5,301 nucleotides of DNA. Source: Sphingobacteriales bacterium (lineage in GTDB: Bacteria > Bacteroidota > Bacteroidia > Chitinophagales > Chitinophagaceae). The translations under genes were made by a program, and so were the position numbers. The notes below the pieces were generated by a model that did no database searches, was not told where the DNA came from, and saw nothing but the letters and a program-made list of their open reading frames with translations. Positions 1 through 5,301 of this stretch are shown in pieces. Location: assembly GCA_004294195.1 (NCBI GenBank), contig REAQ01000171.1, positions 1 to 5,301 on the forward strand, written 5' to 3'. Numbering within the stretch: the stretch's first letter is position 1; every line of letters begins with the position of its first letter.

Positions 1-1
1 T

Positions 2-241
2 GGTGGATTAAGTGGCAAGGTATTACAAAACAGAGCTACCGAAGTTGTTTCCTATATCGCGAAAAAATCTAATGGTACTATTCCAATTATTGGGGTAGGA
101 GGCATTCACAATGCAAAAAGTGCAGTAGAAAAAATAGAGGCTGGTGCAGGTTTGGTTCAGGTTTACACTGGTTTTGTGTATGGTGGTCCGCCTATGGTGA
201 AGCAAATTGCGCAAGCAATTTTACGCAAATGTGCTAAATAG
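2..241 (+). CDS. pyrD: Dihydroorotate dehydrogenase (quinone), C-terminal fragment
   Basis: This is the last 79 codons of a class 2 (quinone-linked) dihydroorotate dehydrogenase, running in from the left edge and ending at TAG 239-241. The enzyme oxidises dihydroorotate to orotate in pyrimidine synthesis, using FMN and passing electrons to membrane quinone. Visible family signatures are GGLSGK at the first readable residues, IPIIGVGGI near residue 27, and the stretch [16 protein letters not shown] near residues 47-62. The latter two form the FMN phosphate-binding end of the barrel. The catalytic serine and the N-terminal membrane-association helix lie outside the window. The reading frame is intact and ends a few residues after the barrel, as expected. 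Its stop codon overlaps the end of the convergent folC fragment by 8 bp. It lies in the low-G+C left part of the window, so it may not share a genome with the genes to the right of about 1120. Confidence 0.93.
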   Translation, partial: GGLSGKVLQNRATEVVSYIAKKSNGTIPIIGVGGIHNAKSAVEKIEAGAGLVQVYTGFVYGGPPMVKQIAQAILRKCAK

Positions 242-1121
242 CCTCCGCTACCACAAAAGTACTGCCTCCAATAAAAATCATATCGTTCTTATTGGCTGCT
301 AATTTAGCTGCACTTTTGGCTTCAACAACACTTCTATAAGTTTTGCCATTCAATCCAAAAGAAATGGCCTTTGCCTGCAGTTCTTTTTCGTCCATGGCTC
401 TGGGGATACTTGCTTTTGTAAAGTAATAAATTGCGTTTTTTGGCAACATAGACAAAACCTTATCAATGTCTTTGTCTTTTACCATCCCAATTACCATGTG
501 TAGGTTTTCAAATTTTTGTTCAGCAATTTGTTTCAATACATATTCAATGCCATTTTGGTTATGACCAGTATCACACACTGTTAATGGCTGTGTATTCAAT
601 ATCTGCCACCGGCCCATTAAACCAGTATTCTTTTTTACATTTAATAAACCTTCTCTAATATCTCTTTCCGATAACTTAAATCCTGATTGTCTTATCAGGT
701 CTAGGGAAGACAAAATTGTACCAATATTTTTTTGCTGGTAAATGCCGTTTAAGTCACAATAAACATTCTTCCATAACTCCCCAAATTGAAATTGCACATC
801 AAAGGCAGAATGGATAATAGAACTTTTAAAGTAGAGGATATTTACTTTTTGGTTCGACAAGAAAATTGGGCTTTCTTCAACACGCGCTTTTTCCATAAAC
901 ACAGGAAAAGTTTCTGGTTGATATTCTCCAATTACCACTGGAGTTTTATGTTTAATAATCCCTGCTTTTTCCGAGGCAATTTTGGGTAAAGTATCTCCTA
1001 ATAAATCGGTATGGTCCCAACCAATATTGGTTATAATACTAAGTAAAGGTTGAATGATATTCGTTGAATCTAATCGGCCTCCCAAGCCTGTTTCTATTAT
1101 GGCTATATCTACTTTCTCTTC
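234..1121 (-). CDS. folC: Folylpolyglutamate synthase / dihydrofolate synthase, C-terminal two thirds (N-terminus missing)
   Basis: FolC joins glutamate to dihydropteroate or folates with ATP in the cytoplasm; it belongs to the Mur ligase superfamily. About 290 residues are present. In order they show [18 protein letters not shown], then [18 protein letters not shown] with the conserved His of the central domain, and EKAGIIK. The C-terminal domain follows with MGRWQIL, the [10 protein letters not shown] motif, a [11 protein letters not shown] segment and the final [10 protein letters not shown] strand. FolC is usually about 420-430 residues, so roughly 130-140 N-terminal residues are gone, including the P-loop (typically GTNGKGS). 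The upstream codons in the same frame instead encode a coiled-coil protein, with the switch near 1101-1124. As drawn this product could not bind ATP normally. The segment is about 35% G+C by hand count, unlike the sequence to its right. Identity is secure; the left end given here is the real stop (TAG), and the right end is only the approximate seam. Confidence 0.9.
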   Translation of the reverse strand, partial: EEKVDIAIIETGLGGRLDSTNIIQPLLSIITNIGWDHTDLLGDTLPKIASEKAGIIKHKTPVVIGEYQPETFPVFMEKARVEESPIFLSNQKVNILYFKSSIIHSAFDVQFQFGELWKNVYCDLNGIYQQKNIGTILSSLDLIRQSGFKLSERDIREGLLNVKKNTGLMGRWQILNTQPLTVCDTGHNQNGIEYVLKQIAEQKFENLHMVIGMVKDKDIDKVLSMLPKNAIYYFTKASIPRAMDEKELQAKAISFGLNGKTYRSVVEAKSAAKLAANKNDMIFIGGSTFVVAEAI

Positions 1122-1124
1122 AGC
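1101..1124 (-). other. In-frame seam between coiled-coil gene and folC (probable chimeric junction)
   Basis: On the minus strand one uninterrupted frame runs from ATG 1658 to TAG 234 (474 residues), but its two halves belong to unrelated families. The change happens around the residues AEEKVDIA. Everything before is low-complexity coiled coil, and everything after is canonical FolC core. AEEKVD suits a coiled coil, and [11 protein letters not shown] is what FolC proteins carry ahead of [10 protein letters not shown], so a short stretch of similarity could have templated the join. G+C content also changes here, from about 46% (1141-1620) to about 35% (301-1080), by my hand count. The sequence shows the switch and the composition step directly; that it is an assembly or recombination artefact is inference. 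Confidence 0.75.
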
Positions 1125-1658
1125 CACTTTTTTAGCGGCGTCCGTAGTAGCCAGGTTGGTTTCCAGGTCTGCTTTCTGGGTAGTCAGTTGCTCTTTATCA
1201 GCAGTCAACTGCTTGTTTTCACCCGTAAGCCTTTCGATTTCTTTTACGTAGTCATCGATCTTGCCGTTCAATTGCTTGATCAACTCACGGGCTTCAGCGA
1301 TGTCAGCAGCAGAAGCATTCTGCTTGCGAACGAGCGACTGGATACGGCCTTTCATATCACCAATTTCCTTATCCCTTGACTTAACCAGGCTGTCCAGCTT
1401 TGAATTGGTACCCGTCATGGCATCCAGACGCAGCAGGGCATCTTCATATTCTTTTTGGATCATGTTTTTAGAAGAGTCCAGCGCAGAATACTGTACATCT
1501 TTCTGCTGGATAACTTCTTTGGTCTTACTCTTGTCGTAAATGATATAACCCCATGTACCCAAAAGGGCGGCAATAAGTACGCCATAGATCAGCCCCCTGT
1601 TGTCTTTCTTAGGAGCCGGTGTCTGTGGAGTGGCAGAAGGATAATTAGTAGCACTCAT
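1110..1658 (-). CDS. Membrane-anchored coiled-coil protein of unknown function, C-terminus missing
   Basis: About 183 residues remain of a protein I recognise only as a Chitinophagaceae-type family without assigned function. I take the start as the ATG at 1658 (MSATNYPS), because a frame-compatible ATG 22 codons upstream adds an unconserved-looking extension. From that start there is a Pro/Thr/Ala-rich cytoplasmic-looking tail of about 15 residues, then KKDNR. A single hydrophobic segment follows (GLIYGVLIAALLGTWGYIIY, about residues 22-41). A long charged region then runs to the seam with heptad-like spacing, for example QLTADKEQLTTQKADLETNL. The basic residues before the segment suggest N-in, so the coiled coil would lie in the periplasm. 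Family members, as I recall them, carry a globular C-terminal region after the coil; here it is replaced by FolC sequence. It is divergent from holA across 221 bp. I see no strong TAnnTTTG box ahead of it; the upstream 40 bases are very AT-rich. Confidence 0.7.
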
Positions 1659-1843
1659 AATTGAATTTTTAATTGAATTAAAATATCTAAGAAAATGATT
1701 TAAAATAAGTTCTGCGGCTTTCAACTGGCTTCATTTTCTTTCGTTCTATCTTTCCCATTTTCAATGGTTTAAGCCTGAATCAGCCGTTTCGATAGGGTGT
1801 TGTCCAAAATCATGCCAGAAAATATCGGCTTAATGAAAAACGA

Positions 1844-1874
1844 TGTTCCTGAGCGATGGAATCGCTTACCTTCG
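1844..1874 (+). promoter_or_regulatory. Candidate Bacteroidota-type promoter of holA
   Basis: TACCTTCG at 1867-1874 matches the Bacteroidota -7 consensus TAnnTTTG with one mismatch. A weak -33-like TGTT sits at 1844-1847, with a 19-base spacer. The box ends only 5 bases before the ATG at 1880, so transcription would start at or next to the start codon, giving a leaderless or nearly leaderless mRNA. A perfect 6-bp inverted repeat with a 3-base loop (AGCGAT-GGA-ATCGCT, 1852-1866) fills the spacer. It could be an operator or chance. Confidence 0.45.
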
Positions 1875-1879
1875 CAGCC

Positions 1880-2884
1880 ATGAGCGCATCTGTTGACCAG
1901 ATCTTACAAGCCTGGAAAAAAAAGGAATTTAAACCCATTTACTGGCTGGAAGGCGATGAAGGATATTATATCGATATTCTTACCGAGTATGCCGAAAAGC
2001 ATATTCTCCCAGAACAAGAAGCTTCTTTCAACCTTACCGTCTTTTACGGCAGGGACGCTGCATGGGCCGATGTGATCAACGCATGCCGGCGCTATCCAAT
2101 GTTTGCAGAACGGCAGGTGGTGATCCTCAAAGAAGCGCAGCATATGCGGGATATCGAGAAACTTGAACCATATATCGACCAGCCTTTGGCTTCAACCATC
2201 TTTGTGGTAGGACACAAAGAGAAAAAACTGGATGGCCGTGGCTCGATGTCAAAATTGTTAAAAAAGAAGGCTGAAGTTTTAACAACAAAAAAAATACCGG
2301 ACTACCCGTTGGCGGAATGGACGTCCCGACTTATTCATGATAAAGGTTATGTGATCACGCCACGAGCCCTGAATTTGTTGGTTGACCATATCGGAAATGA
2401 TTTAAGCCGCTTGTCTAACGAGGCAGATAAACTGATTGTGAACCTGGGTCAGCGCAGGGAGATCCAGGACGACGATATTGAAACCTTCATCGGAGTGAGC
2501 AGGGAGTTCAATGTGTTTGAATTACAGAGTGCGCTTGCACAACGTGATGTTCCAAAAGCCATCCGGATTGTGGAATATTTTGAACACAATCCCAAAGCCG
2601 CTCCCATCCAGATGGTGTTGCCTGCATTGTATGCGTTCTTCAGCAAAACCTATATGATGTTCAGTTATCCCATGCATGATGAAAAGGCTTTATCTGCTGC
2701 CATGGGTGTAGCGCCATTCTTTCTGAAGGAAAACCTCGCAGCGGCAAAAAATTATGCATTGCCGGGCGTAGAACGTGCGTTGATCTTGCTACATGAATAC
2801 AACCTGCGAAGCCTCGGTGTAAAAGACGCCGGAACGCCTGATGCGTCGCTGATGAAAGAACTTGTGGTAAAAATGACAAGCTAA
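1880..2884 (+). CDS. holA: DNA polymerase III subunit delta
   Basis: HolA is the subunit of the replicative clamp loader that opens the beta sliding clamp. The product is 334 residues, within the usual 320-345 range. Recognisable features are PIYWLEGDE near residues 19-27 (the family's YLLxGEE position) and YPMFAERQVVILKEAQ at 72-87. Next comes the long acidic/basic stretch before KIPDYPLAEW, then LVDHIGNDLSRLSNEADKL at 168-186 and VFELQSALAQRD at 212-223. The C-terminal helical collar includes VLPALYAFFSKTYMM, and SLGVKD follows at 311-316. Delta lacks a functional ATP-binding P-loop, and none is seen here. I chose the ATG at 1880 (MSASVDQ) because the in-frame ATG at 1856 lies upstream of the -7-like box. 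The gene stands alone: divergent from the coiled-coil gene, convergent with ribF, with 20 bases between the two stops. Confidence 0.93.
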   Translation: MSASVDQILQAWKKKEFKPIYWLEGDEGYYIDILTEYAEKHILPEQEASFNLTVFYGRDAAWADVINACRRYPMFAERQVVILKEAQHMRDIEKLEPYIDQPLASTIFVVGHKEKKLDGRGSMSKLLKKKAEVLTTKKIPDYPLAEWTSRLIHDKGYVITPRALNLLVDHIGNDLSRLSNEADKLIVNLGQRREIQDDDIETFIGVSREFNVFELQSALAQRDVPKAIRIVEYFEHNPKAAPIQMVLPALYAFFSKTYMMFSYPMHDEKALSAAMGVAPFFLKENLAAAKNYALPGVERALILLHEYNLRSLGVKDAGTPDASLMKELVVKMTS

Positions 2885-2920
2885 TACTAGCCAATAGCTA
2901 TTAGCTAATAGCTATTTAGC
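2879..2920. repeat. AT-rich palindromic repeat tract between convergent holA and ribF
   Basis: AATAGCTATT occurs at 2893-2902 and again at 2907-2916, separated by AGCT. Each copy and the spacer are self-complementary, so 2893-2916 is a perfect 24-bp palindrome. It can also be read as alternating 7-mers, CTATTAG and its complement CTAATAG. AGCTAATA also appears at 2879-2886, spanning the last codon and stop of holA, and again at 2903-2910. The stop codon and last three sense codons of ribF lie inside the palindrome. A hairpin here could act as a bidirectional transcription end, but it is A+T-rich and lacks a clear U-tract, so the terminator role is only possible. The repeat itself is seen directly. 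Confidence 0.8.
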
Positions 2921-3852
2921 AACACCGCCATAGCAAGAATCTGGTCATCCGCCAGCTGCTTCTTCAACGCGTCAAGTGATTCAAATTTCTGTTCTGAACG
3001 GAGATGCTTGCACATCGTAACACGCAGAACCGCTCCGTAGATCATATCGGAAAAGTGAAAAATATTTACTTCAATGGTTCTGGTTTTCCCATCCACCGTT
3101 GGCCGGTAACCAATGTTCATCATCCCCTTGTACAATCCTTCTCTTCCAATGATGGTAAGCGTTACGGCGTATACGCCATCTGCCGGAACCAGTTTGTCCG
3201 GATCTTCAGGATCCAGGTTTGCCGTAGGGAAGCCAATGGTACGTCCGCGCTTATTGCCTTCCACCACCGTTCCGGATAACTGGTAAGCATAACCGAGATT
3301 TTCATTGGCCTCTTCCAGTTGCCCCGCCAGCAATGCCTTGCGGATCCTCGTGGAACTAATGGCGACCGTGTGCAGCACGTGCTCAGGAATTTCAATGACC
3401 CTGAATCCAAACGCAGGCCCGAGACGTTCCAATAATTGGTAATCACCCGTGCGGTTCTTCCCAAACCTATGGTCATAACCAATAATTAAAACTGCCGGGT
3501 GGAATCGATTCACTAAAAGCTCGGAGACATAGGCTCTTGCATCCATGACCGAAAAAGCTTCAGTAAATGGGACCACAACAAGGTGATCCACACCATGCCT
3601 GGCCAACAACTCAATTTTTTCCTCCAGACTATTCAGCATTAATATCTCACCCTTATTACTCTCCCTACCCACTATTTTACGAGGATGGGGGAAAAAAGTA
3701 ATAATAACGGTTTCTCCGCCGGTCAGCACAGCCTCAGCCTTCATCTGCCGGATGATCTGCTGGTGCCCGAGATGAACGCCGTCGAACGTACCAATGGTCA
3801 CTACCGCCTGGCGGAATTCGGGTAACTGGTCTATGTTGCGATGTACCTGCAT
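2905..3852 (-). CDS. ribF: Bifunctional riboflavin kinase / FMN adenylyltransferase
   Basis: RibF phosphorylates riboflavin to FMN and then adenylylates FMN to FAD, both with ATP, in the cytoplasm. The 315-residue length fits the bacterial two-domain enzyme (about 305-320). The N-terminal adenylyltransferase domain shows GTFDGVHLGHQQII at 21-34 (nucleotidyltransferase HxGH), FFPHP at 53-57, GYDHRFGKNRTGD at 125-137 and ISSTRIRKAL at 165-174. The C-terminal kinase domain shows the GNKRGRTIGFPTANL stretch at 199-213 with the PTAN Mg-ATP motif. It then shows GMMNIGYRPT at 243-252 and TIEVNIF with the catalytic Glu at about 261. All key residues are present. Translation starts at ATG 3852, 8 bases after a perfect -7 box. 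The last residues LLNSY fall in or beside a palindromic repeat, so the extreme C-terminus may be repeat-derived. It is divergent from purM and convergent with holA. PyrD at the left edge is an FMN enzyme, but no operon link is implied. Confidence 0.96.
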   Translation of the reverse strand: MQVHRNIDQLPEFRQAVVTIGTFDGVHLGHQQIIRQMKAEAVLTGGETVIITFFPHPRKIVGRESNKGEILMLNSLEEKIELLARHGVDHLVVVPFTEAFSVMDARAYVSELLVNRFHPAVLIIGYDHRFGKNRTGDYQLLERLGPAFGFRVIEIPEHVLHTVAISSTRIRKALLAGQLEEANENLGYAYQLSGTVVEGNKRGRTIGFPTANLDPEDPDKLVPADGVYAVTLTIIGREGLYKGMMNIGYRPTVDGKTRTIEVNIFHFSDMIYGAVLRVTMCKHLRSEQKFESLDALKKQLADDQILAMAVLLNSY

Positions 3853-3860
3853 GAGGGATG

Positions 3861-3890
3861 CAAAACTAGGTAAAATCAGGTGTTCATAAA
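3861..3890 (-). promoter_or_regulatory. Candidate promoter of ribF
   Basis: On the minus strand TAGTTTTG (3868 down to 3861) is a perfect TAnnTTTG -7 box. A TTTA at 3890-3887 sits 18 bases upstream as a -33-like element. The expected start point lies a few bases before the ribF ATG at 3852, leaving almost no leader. Position, spacing and sequence all agree, which makes this one of the better promoter calls in the window. Confidence 0.55.
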
Positions 3891-3926
3891 TTGGTGATGC
3901 TTTTGGCGCCGGAAGGGTTAATTTTG
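3891..3926 (+). promoter_or_regulatory. Candidate promoter of purM
   Basis: TAATTTTG at 3919-3926 is a perfect TAnnTTTG -7 box, 18 bases before the purM ATG at 3945, so a leader of roughly 10-15 bases is expected. The upstream element is unclear. TTGG at 3891-3894 is 24 bases away, longer than the usual 19-21, and TTTG at 3902-3905 is too close. The region abuts the -33-like element of the divergent ribF promoter. No PurR-like operator or PRPP/guanine-type riboswitch is visible in these 92 intergenic bases. Confidence 0.5.
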
Positions 3927-3944
3927 CGCCTTATCTCAACACCC

Positions 3945-5126
3945 ATGAGCCTATACCAGCAGCGGGGCGTTTCCGCCCAAAAAGAAGAGGTACACGCCGC
4001 CACCAGTGCGCTGGACGCCGGATTGTTTCCCCAAGCTTTCTGTAAAGTATACCCTGATTACCTCGGCGGTGACGAGGACTGGGTGTCTGTGATGCACGCA
4101 GATGGCGCAGGCACCAAGAGCATCATCGCTTATCTCTATTGGAAAGAAACCGGCGACACCTCCGTGTGGCGCGGGATTGCGCAGGATGCCATCGTCATGA
4201 ACCTGGATGATCTCCTCTGTGTGGGCATCTATGATAACCTGGTCTTTAATTCTACTATCGATCGAAATAAACACCTGATCCCCGGCGAAGTACTGTCTGA
4301 ACTAATCAATGGCTCCCAAGCCCTTTTTGACATGCTGAGCGCCCAAGGCATCGGTATCAAGTACCTTGGTGGTGAAACCGCAGACGTAGGTGATGTGGTA
4401 CGTACCATTGCCGTTAATGGTACCCTTACTGCGAGATGGCCCCGCAAAAACATCATCTCCAATGAAGACATCAAAGCAGGTGACGTGATCGTTGGCCTGG
4501 CCGGTTTCGGGAAAGCCCATTACGAAACAGCATATAACAGCGGCATTGCCAGCAACGGACTCACCAGTGCCCGTCATGACATCCTGCATAAACATTATGC
4601 AGAGCAATACCCTGAGTCTTTTGATCCAAATACACCCTATAAGGTTGTGTATACCGGCAAATATCGGTTAACCGATTCCGTTAGTATCCATTGGAACAAC
4701 CAACAGTTTGATACCAATATCGGTCAACTGATCCTGAGCCCCACACGCACATTCGGTCCCGTAGTGAAGCAGATCCTGGAGACCATGCCGGAGGCTGTAC
4801 ATGGCATGGTGCATTGCAGCGGGGGCGGACAAACAAAATGCCTGAAATACATCCCTAAAGGTCTCGCTGTAATCAAAGACAACCTCTTTGACACGCCACC
4901 CATCTTCAGGATGATCCAGGCTTCCAGTGGGGCTGACTACCGGGAGATGTACCAGGTATTTAACATGGGTTGCCGTTTGGAATTGTTTGCCGATGAACGC
5001 CATGCACATGCCCTCATTGCGATAGCTGCTGCATATGGTATTGAAGCGCAGGTCACCGGCAGGGTAGTGGCATCTGAAAAAAAATATCTGCAGATCCAAA
5101 CACCCGAAGGTTCATTAGAATATTAA
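3945..5126 (+). CDS. purM: Phosphoribosylformylglycinamidine cyclo-ligase (AIR synthetase)
   Basis: PurM closes formylglycinamidine ribonucleotide to aminoimidazole ribonucleotide with ATP, the fifth step of purine synthesis. The 393-residue protein is longer than the roughly 345-residue E. coli type and matches the divergent Bacteroidota form as I know it. Markers in order are YQQRGVSAQKEEVH at 4-17 and HADGAGTKS at 51-59 (ATP-binding glycine segment). Then come DAIVMNLDDLLCVG at 81-94 (acidic metal-site motif), GGETADVGD at 142-150 and SNGLTSAR at 203-210. Last are LSPTRTF at 264-270, MVHCSGGGQTK at 288-298 and MYQVFNMGCRLEL at 335-347. The start ATG 3945 is preferred over the in-frame ATGs at 3891 and 3897, which lie upstream of the -7 box and add unconserved residues. 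No truncation or lost motif is seen. It is divergent from ribF and 35 bases ahead of the ftsE-like start, which has its own -7 box. Confidence 0.93.
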   Translation: MSLYQQRGVSAQKEEVHAATSALDAGLFPQAFCKVYPDYLGGDEDWVSVMHADGAGTKSIIAYLYWKETGDTSVWRGIAQDAIVMNLDDLLCVGIYDNLVFNSTIDRNKHLIPGEVLSELINGSQALFDMLSAQGIGIKYLGGETADVGDVVRTIAVNGTLTARWPRKNIISNEDIKAGDVIVGLAGFGKAHYETAYNSGIASNGLTSARHDILHKHYAEQYPESFDPNTPYKVVYTGKYRLTDSVSIHWNNQQFDTNIGQLILSPTRTFGPVVKQILETMPEAVHGMVHCSGGGQTKCLKYIPKGLAVIKDNLFDTPPIFRMIQASSGADYREMYQVFNMGCRLELFADERHAHALIAIAAAYGIEAQVTGRVVASEKKYLQIQTPEGSLEY

Positions 5127-5149
5127 TGAAGTTTCAACACTTATTGCCC

Positions 5150-5157
5150 TAAATTTG
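5150..5157 (+). promoter_or_regulatory. Candidate -7 promoter box of the ftsE-like gene
   Basis: TAAATTTG at 5150-5157 is a perfect TAnnTTTG match and ends 4 bases before the ATG at 5162. With initiation normally a few bases past this box, the transcript would begin at about the start codon and be leaderless. No convincing -33 element lies 19-21 bases upstream; TTTC at 5132-5135 is too close. The box sits 24 bases after the purM stop, so the gene need not depend on purM transcription. Confidence 0.45.
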
Positions 5158-5161
5158 AAGC

Positions 5162-5301
5162 ATGTCTGATTACATTATTGAAATAAGGAACGCAAATATT
5201 TACCAGGGTAATTCCCTGATCCTGCAAGACGTCAATACCCCGCTTCCGCATCTGGAGTCGGTCTGGATAGCCTCAGTCAGGACATTCTTAGCTCGGTACA
5301 A
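5162..5301 (+). CDS. ftsE: FtsE-like ABC transporter ATPase, N-terminal fragment; sequence departs from family after about residue 25
   Basis: The first 25 residues, MSDYIIEIRNANIYQGNSLI then LQDVN, read like the opening of the Bacteroidota FtsE ATPase. In that family the first strands (IEIxNANIYQ, ILxDVN) lead into a GEFVYLIGxTGxGKS Walker A loop. FtsE acts with FtsX at the inner membrane in division-linked cell wall hydrolysis. From 5237 the frame continues open to the window edge as TPLPHLESVWIASVRTFLAR and one more residue. This resembles neither FtsE nor any ABC ATPase and holds no GEF or Walker A residues, although these should begin within about 10-15 residues. Neither other forward frame restores them: one hits a stop within 12 codons and the other reads YPASASGVGLDSLSQ. 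So a simple one- or two-base frameshift does not explain it; a second seam or contig-end error near 5237 is likely. With so few residues another ABC ATPase remains possible. Confidence 0.6.
   Translation, partial: MSDYIIEIRNANIYQGNSLILQDVNTPLPHLESVWIASVRTFLARY

Noticed and set aside
234..1658. A genuine new two-domain enzyme coupling a membrane coiled coil to folate glutamylation
   Set aside because: The FolC part lacks the ATP-binding domain, the other partner is also cut, and base composition changes at the join; artefact or rearrangement is more likely.
1659..1724. 22-residue N-terminal extension of the coiled-coil frame
   Set aside because: The extension is encoded by very AT-rich intergenic-type DNA, and the Pro-rich start at ATG 1658 matches the family as I recall it.
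1856..1879. Upstream in-frame ATG for holA giving an 8-residue extension
   Set aside because: It lies before and through the -7-like box, and the extension MESLTFAA is not part of the family's usual start; ATG 1880 fits better.
2661..2894. Minus-strand open frame opposite the end of holA
   Set aside because: It is antisense to a clear holA coding region, has no recognisable motif and is a shadow frame.
3891..3944. Upstream in-frame ATGs for purM adding 16-18 residues
   Set aside because: They precede the perfect TAATTTTG box and encode residues that do not resemble PurM N-termini; YQQRGVS-type starts follow ATG 3945.
4668..5099. 143-residue minus-strand open frame inside purM
   Set aside because: It lies wholly opposite conserved PurM motifs and reads as their complement, with no family resemblance.
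5290..5299. Ten-base match AGCTCGGTAC to a common cloning-vector polylinker (SacI-KpnI region)
   Set aside because: The flanking bases do not continue the polylinker, so a short chance match is the better explanation.

Overview
The window looks like Bacteroidota DNA, most likely from the Chitinophagaceae or a close relative. Three things support this. The PurM has the sequence type and length (393 residues) that I associate with Bacteroidota. Gene starts are preceded by TAnnTTTG-like -7 boxes rather than Shine-Dalgarno sites. The proline-rich, membrane-anchored coiled-coil protein matches a family I recall from Chitinophagaceae. The species cannot be named from the sequence alone.

Layout: (1) 2-241 (+) is the C-terminal end of a quinone-type dihydroorotate dehydrogenase (pyrD). 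(2) 234-~1115 (-) is the C-terminal two thirds of a folylpolyglutamate/dihydrofolate synthase (folC), converging on pyrD. (3) ~1110-1658 (-) is the N-terminal part of a membrane-anchored coiled-coil protein, continuing in the same frame into folC. (4) 1659-1879 is a divergent intergenic region. (5) 1880-2884 (+) is DNA polymerase III subunit delta (holA). (6) 2879-2920 is an AT-rich repeat tract with a 24-bp perfect palindrome, covering both convergent stop codons. (7) 2905-3852 (-) is the bifunctional riboflavin kinase/FAD synthetase (ribF). (8) 3853-3944 is a compact divergent promoter region. (9) 3945-5126 (+) is phosphoribosylformylglycinamidine cyclo-ligase (purM). (10) 5162 to the window end (+) is the start of an FtsE-like ABC ATPase that loses its family resemblance after about 75 bases.

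The genes are core housekeeping functions: pyrimidine synthesis, folate glutamylation, the replication clamp loader, flavin cofactor synthesis and purine synthesis. They do not form one pathway, and most have their own start-proximal promoter box. No defence system, mobile element, CRISPR array or RNA gene is visible.

The most unusual point is the seam near 1101-1124. A FolC without its ATP-binding N-terminus is joined in frame to a coiled-coil protein without its C-terminus. Base composition steps at the same place: a hand count gives about 35% G+C for 301-1080 and about 46% for 1141-1620. A chimeric assembly or a rearrangement joining two genomes or loci explains this better than a natural fusion gene. 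The last 65 bases may hold a second such seam.
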